From Streptomyces sp. WM6378 (GTDB lineage: Bacteria > Actinomycetota > Actinomycetes > Streptomycetales > Streptomycetaceae): a stretch of 43,230 nucleotides of DNA. Positions 17,355 to 25,696 of this stretch are shown one piece after another. The position numbers were made by a program, and so were the translations under genes. The number at the start of each line of letters is the position of its first letter. The stretch's first letter is position 1. The stretch covers positions 1-43,230 of the forward strand of contig NZ_LGDD01000095.1 in NCBI RefSeq assembly GCF_001279695.1, read 5' to 3'. The notes under the pieces were generated by a model. It made no database searches, was not told the origin of the DNA, and worked only from the letters and a program-made list of their open reading frames with translations.

Positions 17355-18106
17355 TGTGCCGTCACATTGCCTATGCGGGGCCGCCCTTGGCCCTAAGCGA
17401 GCTCATCGTGCGGCCGCCGCACGGGCTGTACCGGCAGTCGTGGGCGCCGCGCCGCCAGCGCCACGGCACGGTCAACGCCGACGGTTTCGGCGTCGGCTGG
17501 TACGCGGACGGCGATCCGGTGCCCGCCCGCTACCGCAGGACCGGGCCGATCTGGGCCGACCCCAACTTCGCTGACCTGGCCCGGGTGGTGCGTGCCGGAG
17601 CGCTGCTCGCGGCGGTCAGGGACGCCACCGAGGCGGGCGCGGACGGCGAGGCGGCGGCCGCGCCTTTCGCCTCCGGACGCTGGCTGTTCAGCCACAACGG
17701 CGCCGTGCGGGACTGGCCGCGCAGTGCGGCACCGCTCGCCGCCGCGCTGCCCGCCCAGGCCCTGCTCGGCCTGGAGGCCCGCTGCGACGCGGCGTTCGTC
17801 TGGGCGCTGGTCCTCAACCGGCTGACCAGCGGCGACGAGGCGGGCCAGGCGATGGCCGACACGGTCACCGAGCTGGCCGCCGCGGCCCCGGGCTCGCGTC
17901 TGAACCTGCTACTCACCGACGGCGAGACCATCACCGCCACCGCCTGGGGCGACACCCTCTGGTACCTGCACTCCCCCGGCCGCTCCACCGTCGTCGCCTC
18001 CGAGCCGTACGACGACGACCCGTACTGGCGCGAGGTGCCCGACCGCACCCTGCTCGCCGCCACCCGCACCGATGTCCTGCTCACCCCCCTCAAGGAGCCC
18101 CAGTAG
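17354..18106 (+). CDS. egtC: EgtC, gamma-glutamyl hercynylcysteine sulfoxide hydrolase
   Basis: A 250-residue class II glutamine amidotransferase-fold (Ntn) hydrolase that removes the glutamate from the EgtB product. The catalytic Cys follows the initiator Met ([11 protein letters not shown]); supporting motifs are [27 protein letters not shown] and the late [13 protein letters not shown]. It starts within the egtB stop and its TAG overlaps the egtD GTG (TAGTG), so all four Egt proteins are translationally coupled. Length and motifs are complete. Confidence 0.96.
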   Translation: MCRHIAYAGPPLALSELIVRPPHGLYRQSWAPRRQRHGTVNADGFGVGWYADGDPVPARYRRTGPIWADPNFADLARVVRAGALLAAVRDATEAGADGEAAAAPFASGRWLFSHNGAVRDWPRSAAPLAAALPAQALLGLEARCDAAFVWALVLNRLTSGDEAGQAMADTVTELAAAAPGSRLNLLLTDGETITATAWGDTLWYLHSPGRSTVVASEPYDDDPYWREVPDRTLLAATRTDVLLTPLKEPQ

Positions 18107-19068
18107 TGCGCCCGTTCCAGTTGACCCGCACCCTGCCCGAGGACGCCACCGGGGCCGCACTGCGCGCCGATGTGCTGCACGGGCTGTCCCTGACCCCCAA
18201 ATCCCTTCCGCCCAAGTGGTTCTACGACGCGCGCGGCAGCGACCTGTTCGAGGAGATCACCCGGCTTCCCGACTACTACCCGACGCGGGCCGAGCGCGAG
18301 ATCCTCACCGACCGCGCCGCCGAGATAGCCGCCGCGACCGGCGCGCACACCCTGGTCGAACTCGGCTCGGGATCCTCCGAGAAGACCCGGCTGCTCCTGG
18401 ACGCGCTGCCCGCGCCGCTGACGTACATACCGGTCGACGTGAGCGAGAGCGCGCTGGCCGGCGCGGCCGAGGGGCTGCTCGCCGACCACCCGGGCCTGCG
18501 CGTCCACGCGCTGATCGCGGACTTCACCCAGGTCCTCGAACTGCCCGAGGCGCCGGGCCCCCGCCTGGTGGCGTTCCTCGGCGGCACGATCGGCAACCTG
18601 CTGCCCGCCGAGCGGGCCGAATTCCTCACCTCGGTAAGGAAGTTGATGGCGCCGGGCGACTCGCTCCTCATCGGGACCGATCTCGTGAAGGAGGAGTCCG
18701 TCCTGGTCCGCGCGTACGACGATCCGACGGGGGTGACGGCGGCGTTCAACAAGAACGTGCTCAGTGTCATCGACCGTGAACTCGGCGCGGACTTCGATCC
18801 GGACGACTTCGACCACGTCGCGCTGTGGAACCGCGAGGAGGAGTGGATCGAGATGCGGCTGCGGGCCCGCCGCGACGTGACCGTGAAGATCCCCGAACTG
18901 GATCTCGTGGTCTCCTTCACGGCGGGAGAGGAGCTGCGTACCGAGGTGTCCGCGAAGTTCCGCGAGACGGGCGTACGGGCCGAGTTGACGTCCGCCGGGT
19001 TCGTTCCGTCGCGCTGGTGGACGGATGCCGCAGGGCGGTTCGCGCTCTCGCTGGCGACCGCGGGCTGA
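18106..19068 (+). CDS. egtD: EgtD, L-histidine N-alpha-methyltransferase
   Basis: A 320-residue SAM-dependent enzyme that trimethylates histidine to hercynine, the first committed substrate of ergothioneine. Diagnostic segments are [19 protein letters not shown] and YYPTRAERE at the histidine-binding N terminus, the SAM motif [34 protein letters not shown] and the C-terminal [13 protein letters not shown]. The GTG start at 18106 lies inside the egtC stop. It is the last gene of the operon, followed by a strong hairpin. The usual actinobacterial C-S lyase egtE is not in the window, so the last step must be done by a gene elsewhere. Confidence 0.97.
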   Translation: MRPFQLTRTLPEDATGAALRADVLHGLSLTPKSLPPKWFYDARGSDLFEEITRLPDYYPTRAEREILTDRAAEIAAATGAHTLVELGSGSSEKTRLLLDALPAPLTYIPVDVSESALAGAAEGLLADHPGLRVHALIADFTQVLELPEAPGPRLVAFLGGTIGNLLPAERAEFLTSVRKLMAPGDSLLIGTDLVKEESVLVRAYDDPTGVTAAFNKNVLSVIDRELGADFDPDDFDHVALWNREEEWIEMRLRARRDVTVKIPELDLVVSFTAGEELRTEVSAKFRETGVRAELTSAGFVPSRWWTDAAGRFALSLATAG

Positions 19069-19074
19069 CCAGCC

Positions 19075-19112
19075 GTGCGGGCCCCGCGGCGCTCGTGCCG
19101 CGGGGCCCGCAC
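19075..19112. terminator. Bidirectional terminator, perfect 16-bp stem
   Basis: GTGCGGGCCCCGCGGC (19075-19090) and its exact reverse complement (19097-19112) flank a six-base loop. It lies between the convergent ends of egtD and the DDN-type gene. There is no T-run, as is usual for Streptomyces hairpin terminators. Confidence 0.85.
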
Positions 19113-19122
19113 GAGGGCCCGG

Positions 19123-19569
19123 TCAGTGGCCGCCCGGTACGGGCTCCAGAACGAAGACCGGGATCTCGCGGTCCGTCTTCTTCTGGTAGTCCGCGTAGTC
19201 GGGGAACGCGGCGACGGCCCGCTCCCACCACTCGGCCTTCTCCTCGCCCGTCACCTCACGGGCCGTCATGTCCGTGTGCGCGGTGCCGTCCTGGAGCTCC
19301 ACCCTCGGGTCGGCGACGACGTTGTAGTACCAGAGCGGGTTGTTGGGCGCGCCGCCCAGCGAGGCGACCACCGCGTACCGGCCGTCGTGCTCGACCCGCA
19401 TCAGGGGGGTCTTGCGCAGCTTGCCGCTCTTGGCACCCCGTGTCGTCAGCAGGATCACGGACATGCCGCGCATCGTCATGCCTTCGGTGCCGCCAGAGCG
19501 CTCGATGAGCTCGACCTGCTCACGCACCCACTGGGTGGTGCTCGGCTCGTACTCGCCGTCGAGAGGCAT
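19123..19569 (-). CDS. F420-dependent DDN-type oxidoreductase (split beta-barrel)
   Basis: A 148-residue protein of the nitroreductase/deazaflavin-dependent (DDN, PF04075-like) family. The family pattern [40 protein letters not shown] and the C-terminal [18 protein letters not shown] are all visible. Members use the deazaflavin F420, made by actinobacteria, to reduce quinones or nitro compounds; the physiological substrate is unknown. The ATG at 19569 starts MPLDGEYEP, typical of the family. It is convergent with egtD. Confidence 0.92.
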   Translation of the reverse strand: MPLDGEYEPSTTQWVREQVELIERSGGTEGMTMRGMSVILLTTRGAKSGKLRKTPLMRVEHDGRYAVVASLGGAPNNPLWYYNVVADPRVELQDGTAHTDMTAREVTGEEKAEWWERAVAAFPDYADYQKKTDREIPVFVLEPVPGGH

Positions 19570-19682
19570 GCTGGGATCCCTTCGTCGTTGAACCTGCGGA
19601 CCGGCCCGGCTTCGGCCGACTCACGTACAACATACGGCGCCCCTCCCGTCTTCCCCACGACGCCACGGCTCCCGCGGGGAGG

Positions 19683-19729
19683 GGAAGGCCGGATCGGGAC
19701 GTACGGGGCAGGAAGGCCGGATCCGGACG
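19683..19729. repeat. 19-bp imperfect direct repeat
   Basis: GGAAGGCCGGATCGGGACG (19683-19701) recurs as GGAAGGCCGGATCCGGACG (19711-19729), differing at one base, with starts 28 bp apart. It lies between the divergent DDN and DUF2243 genes, so it may be a regulator binding region or a small duplication. Confidence 0.6.
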
Positions 19730-19820
19730 CTTGTTCGTGCCGGGGGCGGGCAGCGGGACCGGGTGTGCTTGTTCCGCGTCGGACGATCTTCCGCAGACTC
19801 CTATCGAGGACGTGCCGCCG

Positions 19821-20309
19821 ATGGCGACTCCATCCGCTTCCAGAACCACCCCGCAGCAGCCCAGAGGCCTTCCGCTGCGTGCCCGTTCGGCCTGGTCCGG
19901 CGTGCTCATCGGGGTGGGCATCGCCGCCTTCGTCGATGAGACGGTCTTCCACCAACTGCTGCACTGGCACCACTTCTACGACCGCTCGACGCCGGGCGTC
20001 GGCCTGGTGTCCGACGGGCTGTTCCACGCCTTCGGCTGGTTCGCCGTGGTGATCGGCCTGTTCATGGTCGCCGATCTGCGCCACCGGGCGGGCCTGGTGG
20101 GGCGCGCGCTGGCCGGGGGCATCCTGACCGGCATGGGCGCGTTCCAGCTGTACGACGGCACCGTCCAGCACAAGCTGATGAAGCTGCACCAGATCAGGTA
20201 CCACGTCGATCTCACCCCGTACGACCTGACGTGGAACATCCTCGCCGTGCTGTTCCTCGCGATCGGGGTTCTGCTGCTCCGCGCAGCCCGGCGCACCAAG
20301 ACCCGCTAG
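19821..20309 (+). CDS. DUF2243 family membrane protein
   Basis: A 162-residue protein with four predicted membrane helices (about 25-40, 65-85, 95-112 and 138-158). Histidine-rich loops, including FHQLLHWHHFYD and VQHKLMKLHQIRY, recall the DUF2243 family. Function is unknown; the conserved histidines could bind metal or haem. It is two bases upstream of the CtaG-like gene, a pairing that suggests a link to cytochrome oxidase or copper handling (inference). The ATG at 19821 follows GAGGA at a slightly long distance. Confidence 0.88.
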   Translation: MATPSASRTTPQQPRGLPLRARSAWSGVLIGVGIAAFVDETVFHQLLHWHHFYDRSTPGVGLVSDGLFHAFGWFAVVIGLFMVADLRHRAGLVGRALAGGILTGMGAFQLYDGTVQHKLMKLHQIRYHVDLTPYDLTWNILAVLFLAIGVLLLRAARRTKTR

Positions 20310-20311
20310 CC

Positions 20312-21151
20312 GTGCTGGAATTGACGGTCCATCAGCATGGTGGCGGGCAGCCGGGCGGGGCCGCTCTGCTCGCGGCCGGGTTCGCGCTGGGCGGCGGGGC
20401 CGGCTATCTGCTCGCGGCGGCGCGGCTGCGGCGGCGCGGGGACCGCTGGCCGCTGGCGCGGGACCTCACTTTCGCGGCGGGCGCCGCGGCCCTCCTTGCT
20501 GCGGCCCTTGTCACGCCGCCGGGCGGACCGTTCACGGCCCACATGGCCCAGCACGTGGCCACGGGGATGGTCGCGCCGCTGCTGCTCGTCCTGGCCCGCC
20601 CCGTCACGCTCGGGCTGCGCTCACTTCCGCCGGGCGGGCGCCGCCGCCTTCTGGCCGTCCTTCGCTCCCGGCCGGTCGGGCTGCTCGTGAACCCGCCGGT
20701 GGCCGCGCTGCTCGACCTCGGCGGGCTGTGGCTGCTCTACCGCACCCCGCTGTTCGCCGCCGCACACGAGCGGCCGTGGCTCGCCGTCCTGGTCCACATC
20801 CATGTCTTCGCCGCCGGGCTGCTGTTCTCGGCCGCCGTCTGCTCGCTCGATCCGCTGCCGCGCCGCCACGGCGTGGTCCTCAGGTCGGCCGCGCTGGTCG
20901 GCGCGGGCGGCGCGCACGCCGTCCTCGCCAAGACGCTGTACGCGAGCGCTCCGCCCGGCACCGGTTTCGCGCCGGGCGACCTCTCGGCCGCCGCCGAGCT
21001 CATGTACTACGGCGGCGACCTCGTCGAAATCGCCCTCGCGGCCGTCGTCGGGCTCCAGTGGTACGCGGCCGGCGGCCGGCGCCTCGCGCGCGAGGGCCGC
21101 CGCACCGCGGGGACCGGGGAGCCGCCCGCTTCAGCCTCCTATGGTCAGTGA
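20312..21151 (+). CDS. Cytochrome c oxidase assembly protein, CtaG (caa3-type) family
   Basis: A 279-residue polytopic membrane protein with about seven helices. The family is recognised from the HMAQHVATGMVAPLLLVLARP segment (split here as HMAQHVATGM and APLLLVLARPV), VHIHVFAAGLLF and AELMYYGGDLVEIALA. Bacillus-type CtaG members help build the copper-containing oxidase. The start is a GTG at 20312, two bases after the DUF2243 stop, so they form one operon. Its last 21 bp overlap the convergent NADH-dehydrogenase-like gene. Confidence 0.85.
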   Translation: MLELTVHQHGGGQPGGAALLAAGFALGGGAGYLLAAARLRRRGDRWPLARDLTFAAGAAALLAAALVTPPGGPFTAHMAQHVATGMVAPLLLVLARPVTLGLRSLPPGGRRRLLAVLRSRPVGLLVNPPVAALLDLGGLWLLYRTPLFAAAHERPWLAVLVHIHVFAAGLLFSAAVCSLDPLPRRHGVVLRSAALVGAGGAHAVLAKTLYASAPPGTGFAPGDLSAAAELMYYGGDLVEIALAAVVGLQWYAAGGRRLAREGRRTAGTGEPPASASYGQ

Positions 21152-22492
21152 AGCCGTGTGCGCGCGGACCTGCGCCGGGGTCAGATAGGCGTCCGTGTAC
21201 TCGAAGTCCTTCAGCGTGGCGGGCTTCTGGGCCTGGAAGCCGGTGCGGACGAAGTCGTCGCCCGCCACCGCGTTCAGCATCCAGTTGGTCAGGACGCGGG
21301 TCTTGGCGACATTGGTGCGCAGCGCCGACCAGTGGTAGCCGCGCGCCACCGCCTGGGCGGGCAGGCCGCGCAGTTCGATGCCGAGCGGCTTGGAGACGGC
21401 GTCGCGGCCGCCGAGGTCCACGACGAGCCCGAGGTCCTTGTGGACGTAGGGCTTCAGCGGCTGGTTGCGCAGCGCGGCGACGATGTTGTCGGCGAGCTTC
21501 GGGCCCTGGCGCATGGCGTGCTGGGCGGTGGGCGGGCAGAAGGCGCCCTCGCCCTTGGCGAGGTCGGGCACGGCCGCGGCGTCGCCGAGCGCGAAGACCC
21601 CGTCGAGGTCCGGCACGGTCATCTCGGGGGTGACCAGGAGCCTGCCGCGCTCCGTCTCCGCGTCGAGCGTGCCCACCAGGGGGCTGGCGGCGACGCCCGC
21701 CGTCCAGATGAGGGTGCGGCAGGGCAGGACGCGGCCGTCGGTGAAGGTGACCTTGTCCGCGCCGGCCTCGGCGACGGACACCCCGAGCGACACCTCGATG
21801 CCGCGCTTCTGGAGGATCTCCAGGGCCGCCCTGCCGAGCCTGTCGCCCAGTTCGGGCATGAGCTTGGGCGCGATGTCGATGAGGTGCCACTTGATCTGGC
21901 GCGGGTCCAGGCGGGGGTACCGCTTGATGGCGTTCTGGGTGATCCGCTGGAGGCAGGCGGCGGTCTCGGTGCCCGCGTAACCGCCGCCGACCACGACGAA
22001 GCGCAGCCGGGAGGCCCGCTCGTCCTCGTCGTCGCTGGCGTCGGCCAGGTCGAGCTGGGAGATGACGTGGTCGCGGATGTACGCGGCCTCCGCGAGGGTC
22101 TTCATACCGCGGGCGTGGTCGAGCAGCCCGGGGATGTCGAAGGTGCGGGTCACGCTGCCGGGGGCTAGCACGATGTAGTCGTACGGCTGGTCGAGTGTCT
22201 CGCCGGTGATCTTGCGGATGACGCAGATCTTCGCCTTGGGGTCCACGCCGATGGCGCCGCCCGGAATGATCCGGGTGCGGTGCTTGGCGCTGCGCCGCAG
22301 CGACACGGCCACCGACTGCGGGGTCAGGACCCCGGCCGCGACCTGCGGGAGCAGGGGCAGATAGAGCTGGTAGGAGAACGGGGTGACCAGGGAGATCTCC
22401 GCTTCTCCCGGTTGGAGGCGGCGTTCCAGGCGGCGTACGCATTCGACGCCTGCGAAGCCGGCGCCTACGACGAGGATCCTCGGTCGTGCCAC
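21131..22492 (-). CDS. Type II NADH dehydrogenase-like FAD oxidoreductase
   Basis: A 453-residue pyridine nucleotide-disulfide-type flavoprotein resembling NDH-2. The FAD motif VVGAGFAGVECVRRL is at the N terminus and the NAD(P)H motif VVVGGGYAGTETA near residue 165; FALGDAAAVPD is the second FAD-contact motif. NDH-2 enzymes pass electrons from NADH to quinone at the membrane surface without pumping protons. The GTG at 22492 was chosen because ARPRILVV follows directly; longer in-frame starts reach to 22627 without conservation. The 3' end overlaps the CtaG-like gene by 21 bp on the other strand. Confidence 0.9.
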   Translation of the reverse strand: MARPRILVVGAGFAGVECVRRLERRLQPGEAEISLVTPFSYQLYLPLLPQVAAGVLTPQSVAVSLRRSAKHRTRIIPGGAIGVDPKAKICVIRKITGETLDQPYDYIVLAPGSVTRTFDIPGLLDHARGMKTLAEAAYIRDHVISQLDLADASDDEDERASRLRFVVVGGGYAGTETAACLQRITQNAIKRYPRLDPRQIKWHLIDIAPKLMPELGDRLGRAALEILQKRGIEVSLGVSVAEAGADKVTFTDGRVLPCRTLIWTAGVAASPLVGTLDAETERGRLLVTPEMTVPDLDGVFALGDAAAVPDLAKGEGAFCPPTAQHAMRQGPKLADNIVAALRNQPLKPYVHKDLGLVVDLGGRDAVSKPLGIELRGLPAQAVARGYHWSALRTNVAKTRVLTNWMLNAVAGDDFVRTGFQAQKPATLKDFEYTDAYLTPAQVRAHTASLTIGG

Positions 22493-22640
22493 GGTGTGCG
22501 TCCTTTCCCTGGGACCTGCGAACGGGGACGAGAAATGGGCCGTCCACTGCCCGAGTGCCCCTGACCGCCGTTCGCCAACACCCCCATAGTGATCAGCGGA
22601 GCGCGGCCGCACCACCGAATGCCCCAACCCGGCGACAAGA

Positions 22641-22685
22641 AACGGCGCCGCCCGTCCGGGGTTGACCCGGTCGGACGGCGCCGTT
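22641..22685 (-). terminator. Hairpin terminator after the cyclophilin gene
   Basis: AACGGCGCCG (22641-22650) pairs with CGGCGCCGTT (22676-22685), and inner bases CGTCCGGG / CCCGGTCGG extend the stem. It lies 18 bases past the cyclophilin stop. Confidence 0.75.
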
Positions 22686-22703
22686 CGTGAGGGTGGGCGG
22701 ACG

Positions 22704-23195
22704 TCAGGCGACGGTGCCGCTCTTGCTGATGGCGACCTTGGCGCTCAGGGCGCCGCTGCGGCTGCCGAGCGACTCGATCTGCTTGACGAGCTCCTCGCCC
22801 TCGACGACCTCGCCGAAGACGACGTGCTTGCCGTCCAGCCACGAGGTGACGACGGTCGTCACGAAGAACTGGGAGCCGTTGCTGTTCGGGCCCGCGTTGG
22901 CCATCGACAGCAGGAACGGCCGGTCGTGCTTGAGGACGAAGTTCTCGTCCTTGAACTTGGCGCCGTAGATGCTCTTGCCGCCGGTGCCGTTGCCGTGCGT
23001 GAAGTCGCCGCCCTGGAGCATGAACTCCGGGATGACGCGGTGGAAGGCGGAACCCTCGTAGCCGTAGCCGTTCTGGCCGGTGGCGAGCTCGCGGAAGTTG
23101 CGCGCGGTCTCCGGGACGACGTCGTCGAAGAGCCGGAAGACGATGCGGCCGGCGTCCTTGCCGTCAATGGTGATGTCGAAAAATACGTTCTGCAT
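22704..23195 (-). CDS. Peptidyl-prolyl cis-trans isomerase (cyclophilin)
   Basis: A 163-residue single-domain cyclophilin that catalyses proline cis-trans isomerisation during folding. The active-site sequence is intact: [15 protein letters not shown] with catalytic Arg, then [17 protein letters not shown] and [12 protein letters not shown]. No signal peptide, so cytosolic. The ATG at 23195 ([12 protein letters not shown]) matches the family; an in-frame ATG three codons upstream is possible. It has its own terminator downstream. Confidence 0.96.
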   Translation of the reverse strand: MQNVFFDITIDGKDAGRIVFRLFDDVVPETARNFRELATGQNGYGYEGSAFHRVIPEFMLQGGDFTHGNGTGGKSIYGAKFKDENFVLKHDRPFLLSMANAGPNSNGSQFFVTTVVTSWLDGKHVVFGEVVEGEELVKQIESLGSRSGALSAKVAISKSGTVA

Positions 23196-23279
23196 GGACC
23201 CCATCCTGACATCAGCTGTCCCATGACCCAATCCCGGCTCGCCCCATCGGCCCCGCCGAGGCGCGAAACCGGGCCCCGC

Positions 23280-24533
23280 TCAGGGGAACAGCAGGGTCGT
23301 GATCCGGTCGGAAGCGGTCTTGGCGGCCTTCTTCGGGTCGGCTCCGCCGAGGACGGCCGTCATGTACGGCTTGATGGGGTTGTCGGCCTCGACGGCCGCC
23401 CACTGCGGCGAGTTGGGCGTGGCCCGCCCCTGCGCCGCGCCCTTGGCCATCGCGGCGGTGCCGGCCTGGCCCTCGACCGCGGGGGCGAGCGTGGACTTGT
23501 TGGGTACGTAGTTCATCGTGGTGGCGAGATCCGTCTGCCACTTCTCGCCGGTCAGCGCCGCGACGACCTGGACGGCCTCGGCCCGGTGCGCGGTCCTGCG
23601 CGGGATGATCAGGTCCGAGCCGCCGGTGAAGACCGCGCCCGGCTTGGCGTCGGTGGGCCCCGGGATCGGGAAGTAGCCCAGCTTGTCGGCGAGCTTCGGG
23701 TTGGCCTTCTGGACGGCCCTAGCGGCGCCGGGCACCGCGATCATCTGCGCGACCTTGCCCTTGGCGAAGACGTCGGCCTGCGGCGGGGTCGCCTCGTCGG
23801 CGTTCCTGGGGCCCCGGCCGAGCGCCTGGAGCTGCTTGTAGAACTCCATGCCACGCAGCGCGGCGGGGCTGTCGAGCGTGCCCTTCCAGTCACCGGTGTC
23901 CTCCTGAGCGAGCTCCCCGCCCTCGTCCCAGACGAATCCGGCCAGCGTGTACCAGTCCTGGCCGGCGAGGTAAATCCCTTGCGTGGAGCCGGAGTTGAGC
24001 TTCGCGGTGTCGGCGAGCCACTCCGCGCGGTTCTTGGGCGGCTTGGTGATTCCGGCGGCTCCGAACAGGTCCTTGTTGTAGATGACGACGCGGTTGGCGG
24101 CGTACCAGGGGATGCCGTACTGCATGCCGTCCACGTTGCCGGGCTGGGCGAGGCCCGGCAGCCAGGCGTCGCTGCCCCAGTCGCGCAGTGACTCCAGGGT
24201 CATGTCGAGCAGGCCGCCGCTCGTCGCGTACTGGGGCACCTGGGTGTTGCCGACCTCGATGACGTCCGGCGCGTCGCCACCCTTCAGGGCGGCCGTGATC
24301 TTCTCGCCGATTCCGGTCCACTCCTGGATCCGGACGTCGAGTTCGACACCCTTGTGCTCCTTCTCGAAGCCCTGCTTGAAACGCTGCACGAAGTCGTCGG
24401 AGGCGCTGTCCTTCATCAGCCAGACGGTCACCTTGGTGGTGCCGTCGCCGAATCCGGGTATCGCACCGCAGCCGCTGAGGGCGCATACCGAGACGAGGGC
24501 CACGGAGCAGGCGAGAGTACGGCGGATCTTCAC
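23280..24533 (-). CDS. Sugar-binding lipoprotein of an ABC importer (DasA-like)
   Basis: A 417-residue extracytoplasmic solute-binding protein of the sugar (family 1) type. It has a lipoprotein signal peptide with lipobox LSGC (Cys about residue 22), then VTVWLMKDSASDDFVQRF, APDVIEVGNTQVPQY and GIPWYAANRVVIYNKDLF. These segments resemble, as recalled, the diacetylchitobiose-binding DasA group of Streptomyces. No permease or ATPase genes accompany it, so it would have to serve transporter subunits encoded elsewhere. The start is GTG at 24533. Its promoter carries TTGGTATGGACCAA in the spacer, almost the same as the chitinase promoter at 29.2 kb, which supports a role in uptake of chitin breakdown products (inference). 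Confidence 0.88.
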   Translation of the reverse strand: MKIRRTLACSVALVSVCALSGCGAIPGFGDGTTKVTVWLMKDSASDDFVQRFKQGFEKEHKGVELDVRIQEWTGIGEKITAALKGGDAPDVIEVGNTQVPQYATSGGLLDMTLESLRDWGSDAWLPGLAQPGNVDGMQYGIPWYAANRVVIYNKDLFGAAGITKPPKNRAEWLADTAKLNSGSTQGIYLAGQDWYTLAGFVWDEGGELAQEDTGDWKGTLDSPAALRGMEFYKQLQALGRGPRNADEATPPQADVFAKGKVAQMIAVPGAARAVQKANPKLADKLGYFPIPGPTDAKPGAVFTGGSDLIIPRRTAHRAEAVQVVAALTGEKWQTDLATTMNYVPNKSTLAPAVEGQAGTAAMAKGAAQGRATPNSPQWAAVEADNPIKPYMTAVLGGADPKKAAKTASDRITTLLFP

Positions 24534-24617
24534 GAAAGGTCACCTTCTGCGTGTGGGCAAGCAGTCATGACCCGACGTGGGGGCAAGCGCGCTGTGGCTT
24601 GTTCGGGCGTGGCTCGT

Positions 24618-24646
24618 GAGTTTGGTATGGACCAATGAGGCGGTCA
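24618..24646 (-). promoter_or_regulatory. Promoter of the sugar-binding lipoprotein with DasR-like operator
   Basis: On the minus strand TTGACC (24646-24641) is followed after 17 bp by CAAACT (24623-24618). The operator-like TTGGTCCATACCAA (24634-24621) lies in this spacer and overlaps the -10. It resembles the DasR dre consensus TGGTCTAGACCA, the site by which GlcNAc-responsive DasR represses chitin genes (established for S. coelicolor). The predicted leader is roughly 75-80 bases. Confidence 0.6.
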
Positions 24647-24773
24647 AGCCCCGGAGGGGAGCGAACTTTTCCGGCCACCGGCGGACCGGCCCGGCCGGGG
24701 CCCGGGCCGCTGTCTCGCGGAGTGCGGCCGGGTGGGGCACGGTGGAGTAACGCGACGAGAGGAGAGCACCTCC

Positions 24774-24995
24774 ATGTCCCACCACACGTACCGCGTCAGC
24801 GAGATCGTCGGCACCTCTCACGAGGGCGTTGACCAAGCCATTCGCAACGGGGTCGCCCGCGCGGCGCAGACCCTGCGCAACCTGGACTGGTTCGAGGTGA
24901 CGCAGGTCCGCGGCCACATCGAGAACGGCGTGATCGAGCACTACCAGGTCGGCCTCAAGGTCGGCTTCCGGCTCGACGACGACGCCGAGGTCTGA
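24774..24995 (+). CDS. Dodecin (flavin storage/binding protein)
   Basis: A 73-residue protein matching dodecins, which form hollow dodecamers that bind flavin. The family sequence is complete: YRVSEIVGTSHEGVDQAIRN, LDWFEVTQVRGHIENG with the flavin-stacking Trp, and EHYQVGLKVGFRL with the conserved Gln. The ATG at 24774 follows a GGAG-containing site. It is divergent from the sugar-binding lipoprotein. Dodecin protects or buffers flavins in a genome region with several flavoenzymes, but no direct link can be read. Confidence 0.95.
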   Translation: MSHHTYRVSEIVGTSHEGVDQAIRNGVARAAQTLRNLDWFEVTQVRGHIENGVIEHYQVGLKVGFRLDDDAEV

Positions 24996-25058
24996 CCCCG
25001 GGCCGAGAATTCCGGCCCCGGGCCACGGCTGAAGTCTGACCCTGGACCTCAGCTTCAG
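24996..25058 (+). terminator. Two hairpins following dodecin
   Basis: CCCCGGGCCG (24996-25005) and CGGCCCCGGG (25013-25022) form a GC stem with a one-base bulge immediately after the dodecin stop. A second stem, CTGAAGtCTGA with TCAGCTTCAG (25029-25058), follows. The segment after the stop also imperfectly repeats the gene end (GAGGTCTGACCCCGGGCC against GAAGTCTGACCCTGGACC). Confidence 0.55.
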
Positions 25059-25126
25059 GCTTGGCGTCGGCGGACCCGATCTCCGGCCCGCCACCACCCG
25101 TCAGCCGGACCGCGCCGAGCGGCCTC

Positions 25127-25615
25127 TCAGGTGCGCCCTTCGCGCTCCTGGGCGTCCTTCAGCGCCTCGCCGGCCACGGCCCACCGGGCCCGTACGACGC
25201 GGAACCCTGCCTGCTCGGCGGCGTCGCAGACCAGCTCGTCGTCGTCGACCAGCATGCGGATCTCGCGGCCCCGGCCGAGCCCGCGCAGGATCTGCAGCTT
25301 GGTGACGCGGGCGGGGCGCCGGTCGTCGTTGCGCCGCATGTGCAGGGCGCCGGCCGGAAGGCCCTGCTCGGCCAGCCAGGACAGGGTGTCCTCGCGGCAC
25401 CGTTCGGGCCGTCCGGTGAGGTAGACGACCTCGCAGTCCCCGGCGGCCTCCCGGCACAGCGCGACGCCCTCGGCGAGCGGCGGGTCGGCGGGCGCCGCCG
25501 CGAAGAACGCGTCCCAGTCGCGGGGCCCTCGGTCGAGGAAGCGCTGGCGGTGGGAGCTGTCCGCGAGCGTGCCGTCCAGGTCGAAGACGGCCAGGGGCCG
25601 GGTGTCGTCGATCAC
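25127..25615 (-). CDS. HAD-superfamily phosphatase (polynucleotide-kinase-phosphatase-like)
   Basis: A 162-residue single-domain HAD hydrolase. Motif I is VFDLDGTLADSS with the two catalytic aspartates, motif II VVYLTGRPE, and a late acidic motif MLVDDDELVCDAAEQAG. This arrangement resembles the 3'-phosphatase domain of T4-type polynucleotide kinases and related acid phosphatases. The substrate is unknown. The start is a GTG at 25615. It is convergent with dodecin and divergent from the LLM gene. Confidence 0.85.
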   Translation of the reverse strand: MIDDTRPLAVFDLDGTLADSSHRQRFLDRGPRDWDAFFAAAPADPPLAEGVALCREAAGDCEVVYLTGRPERCREDTLSWLAEQGLPAGALHMRRNDDRRPARVTKLQILRGLGRGREIRMLVDDDELVCDAAEQAGFRVVRARWAVAGEALKDAQEREGRT

Positions 25616-25696
25616 GCCCCCAGGCTAGAACCGGCCACCGAGGCAGCGGCGGCCGGGGCCCGGGAATCATGGCGCGTCCCAGACGTTGAACCCCAT

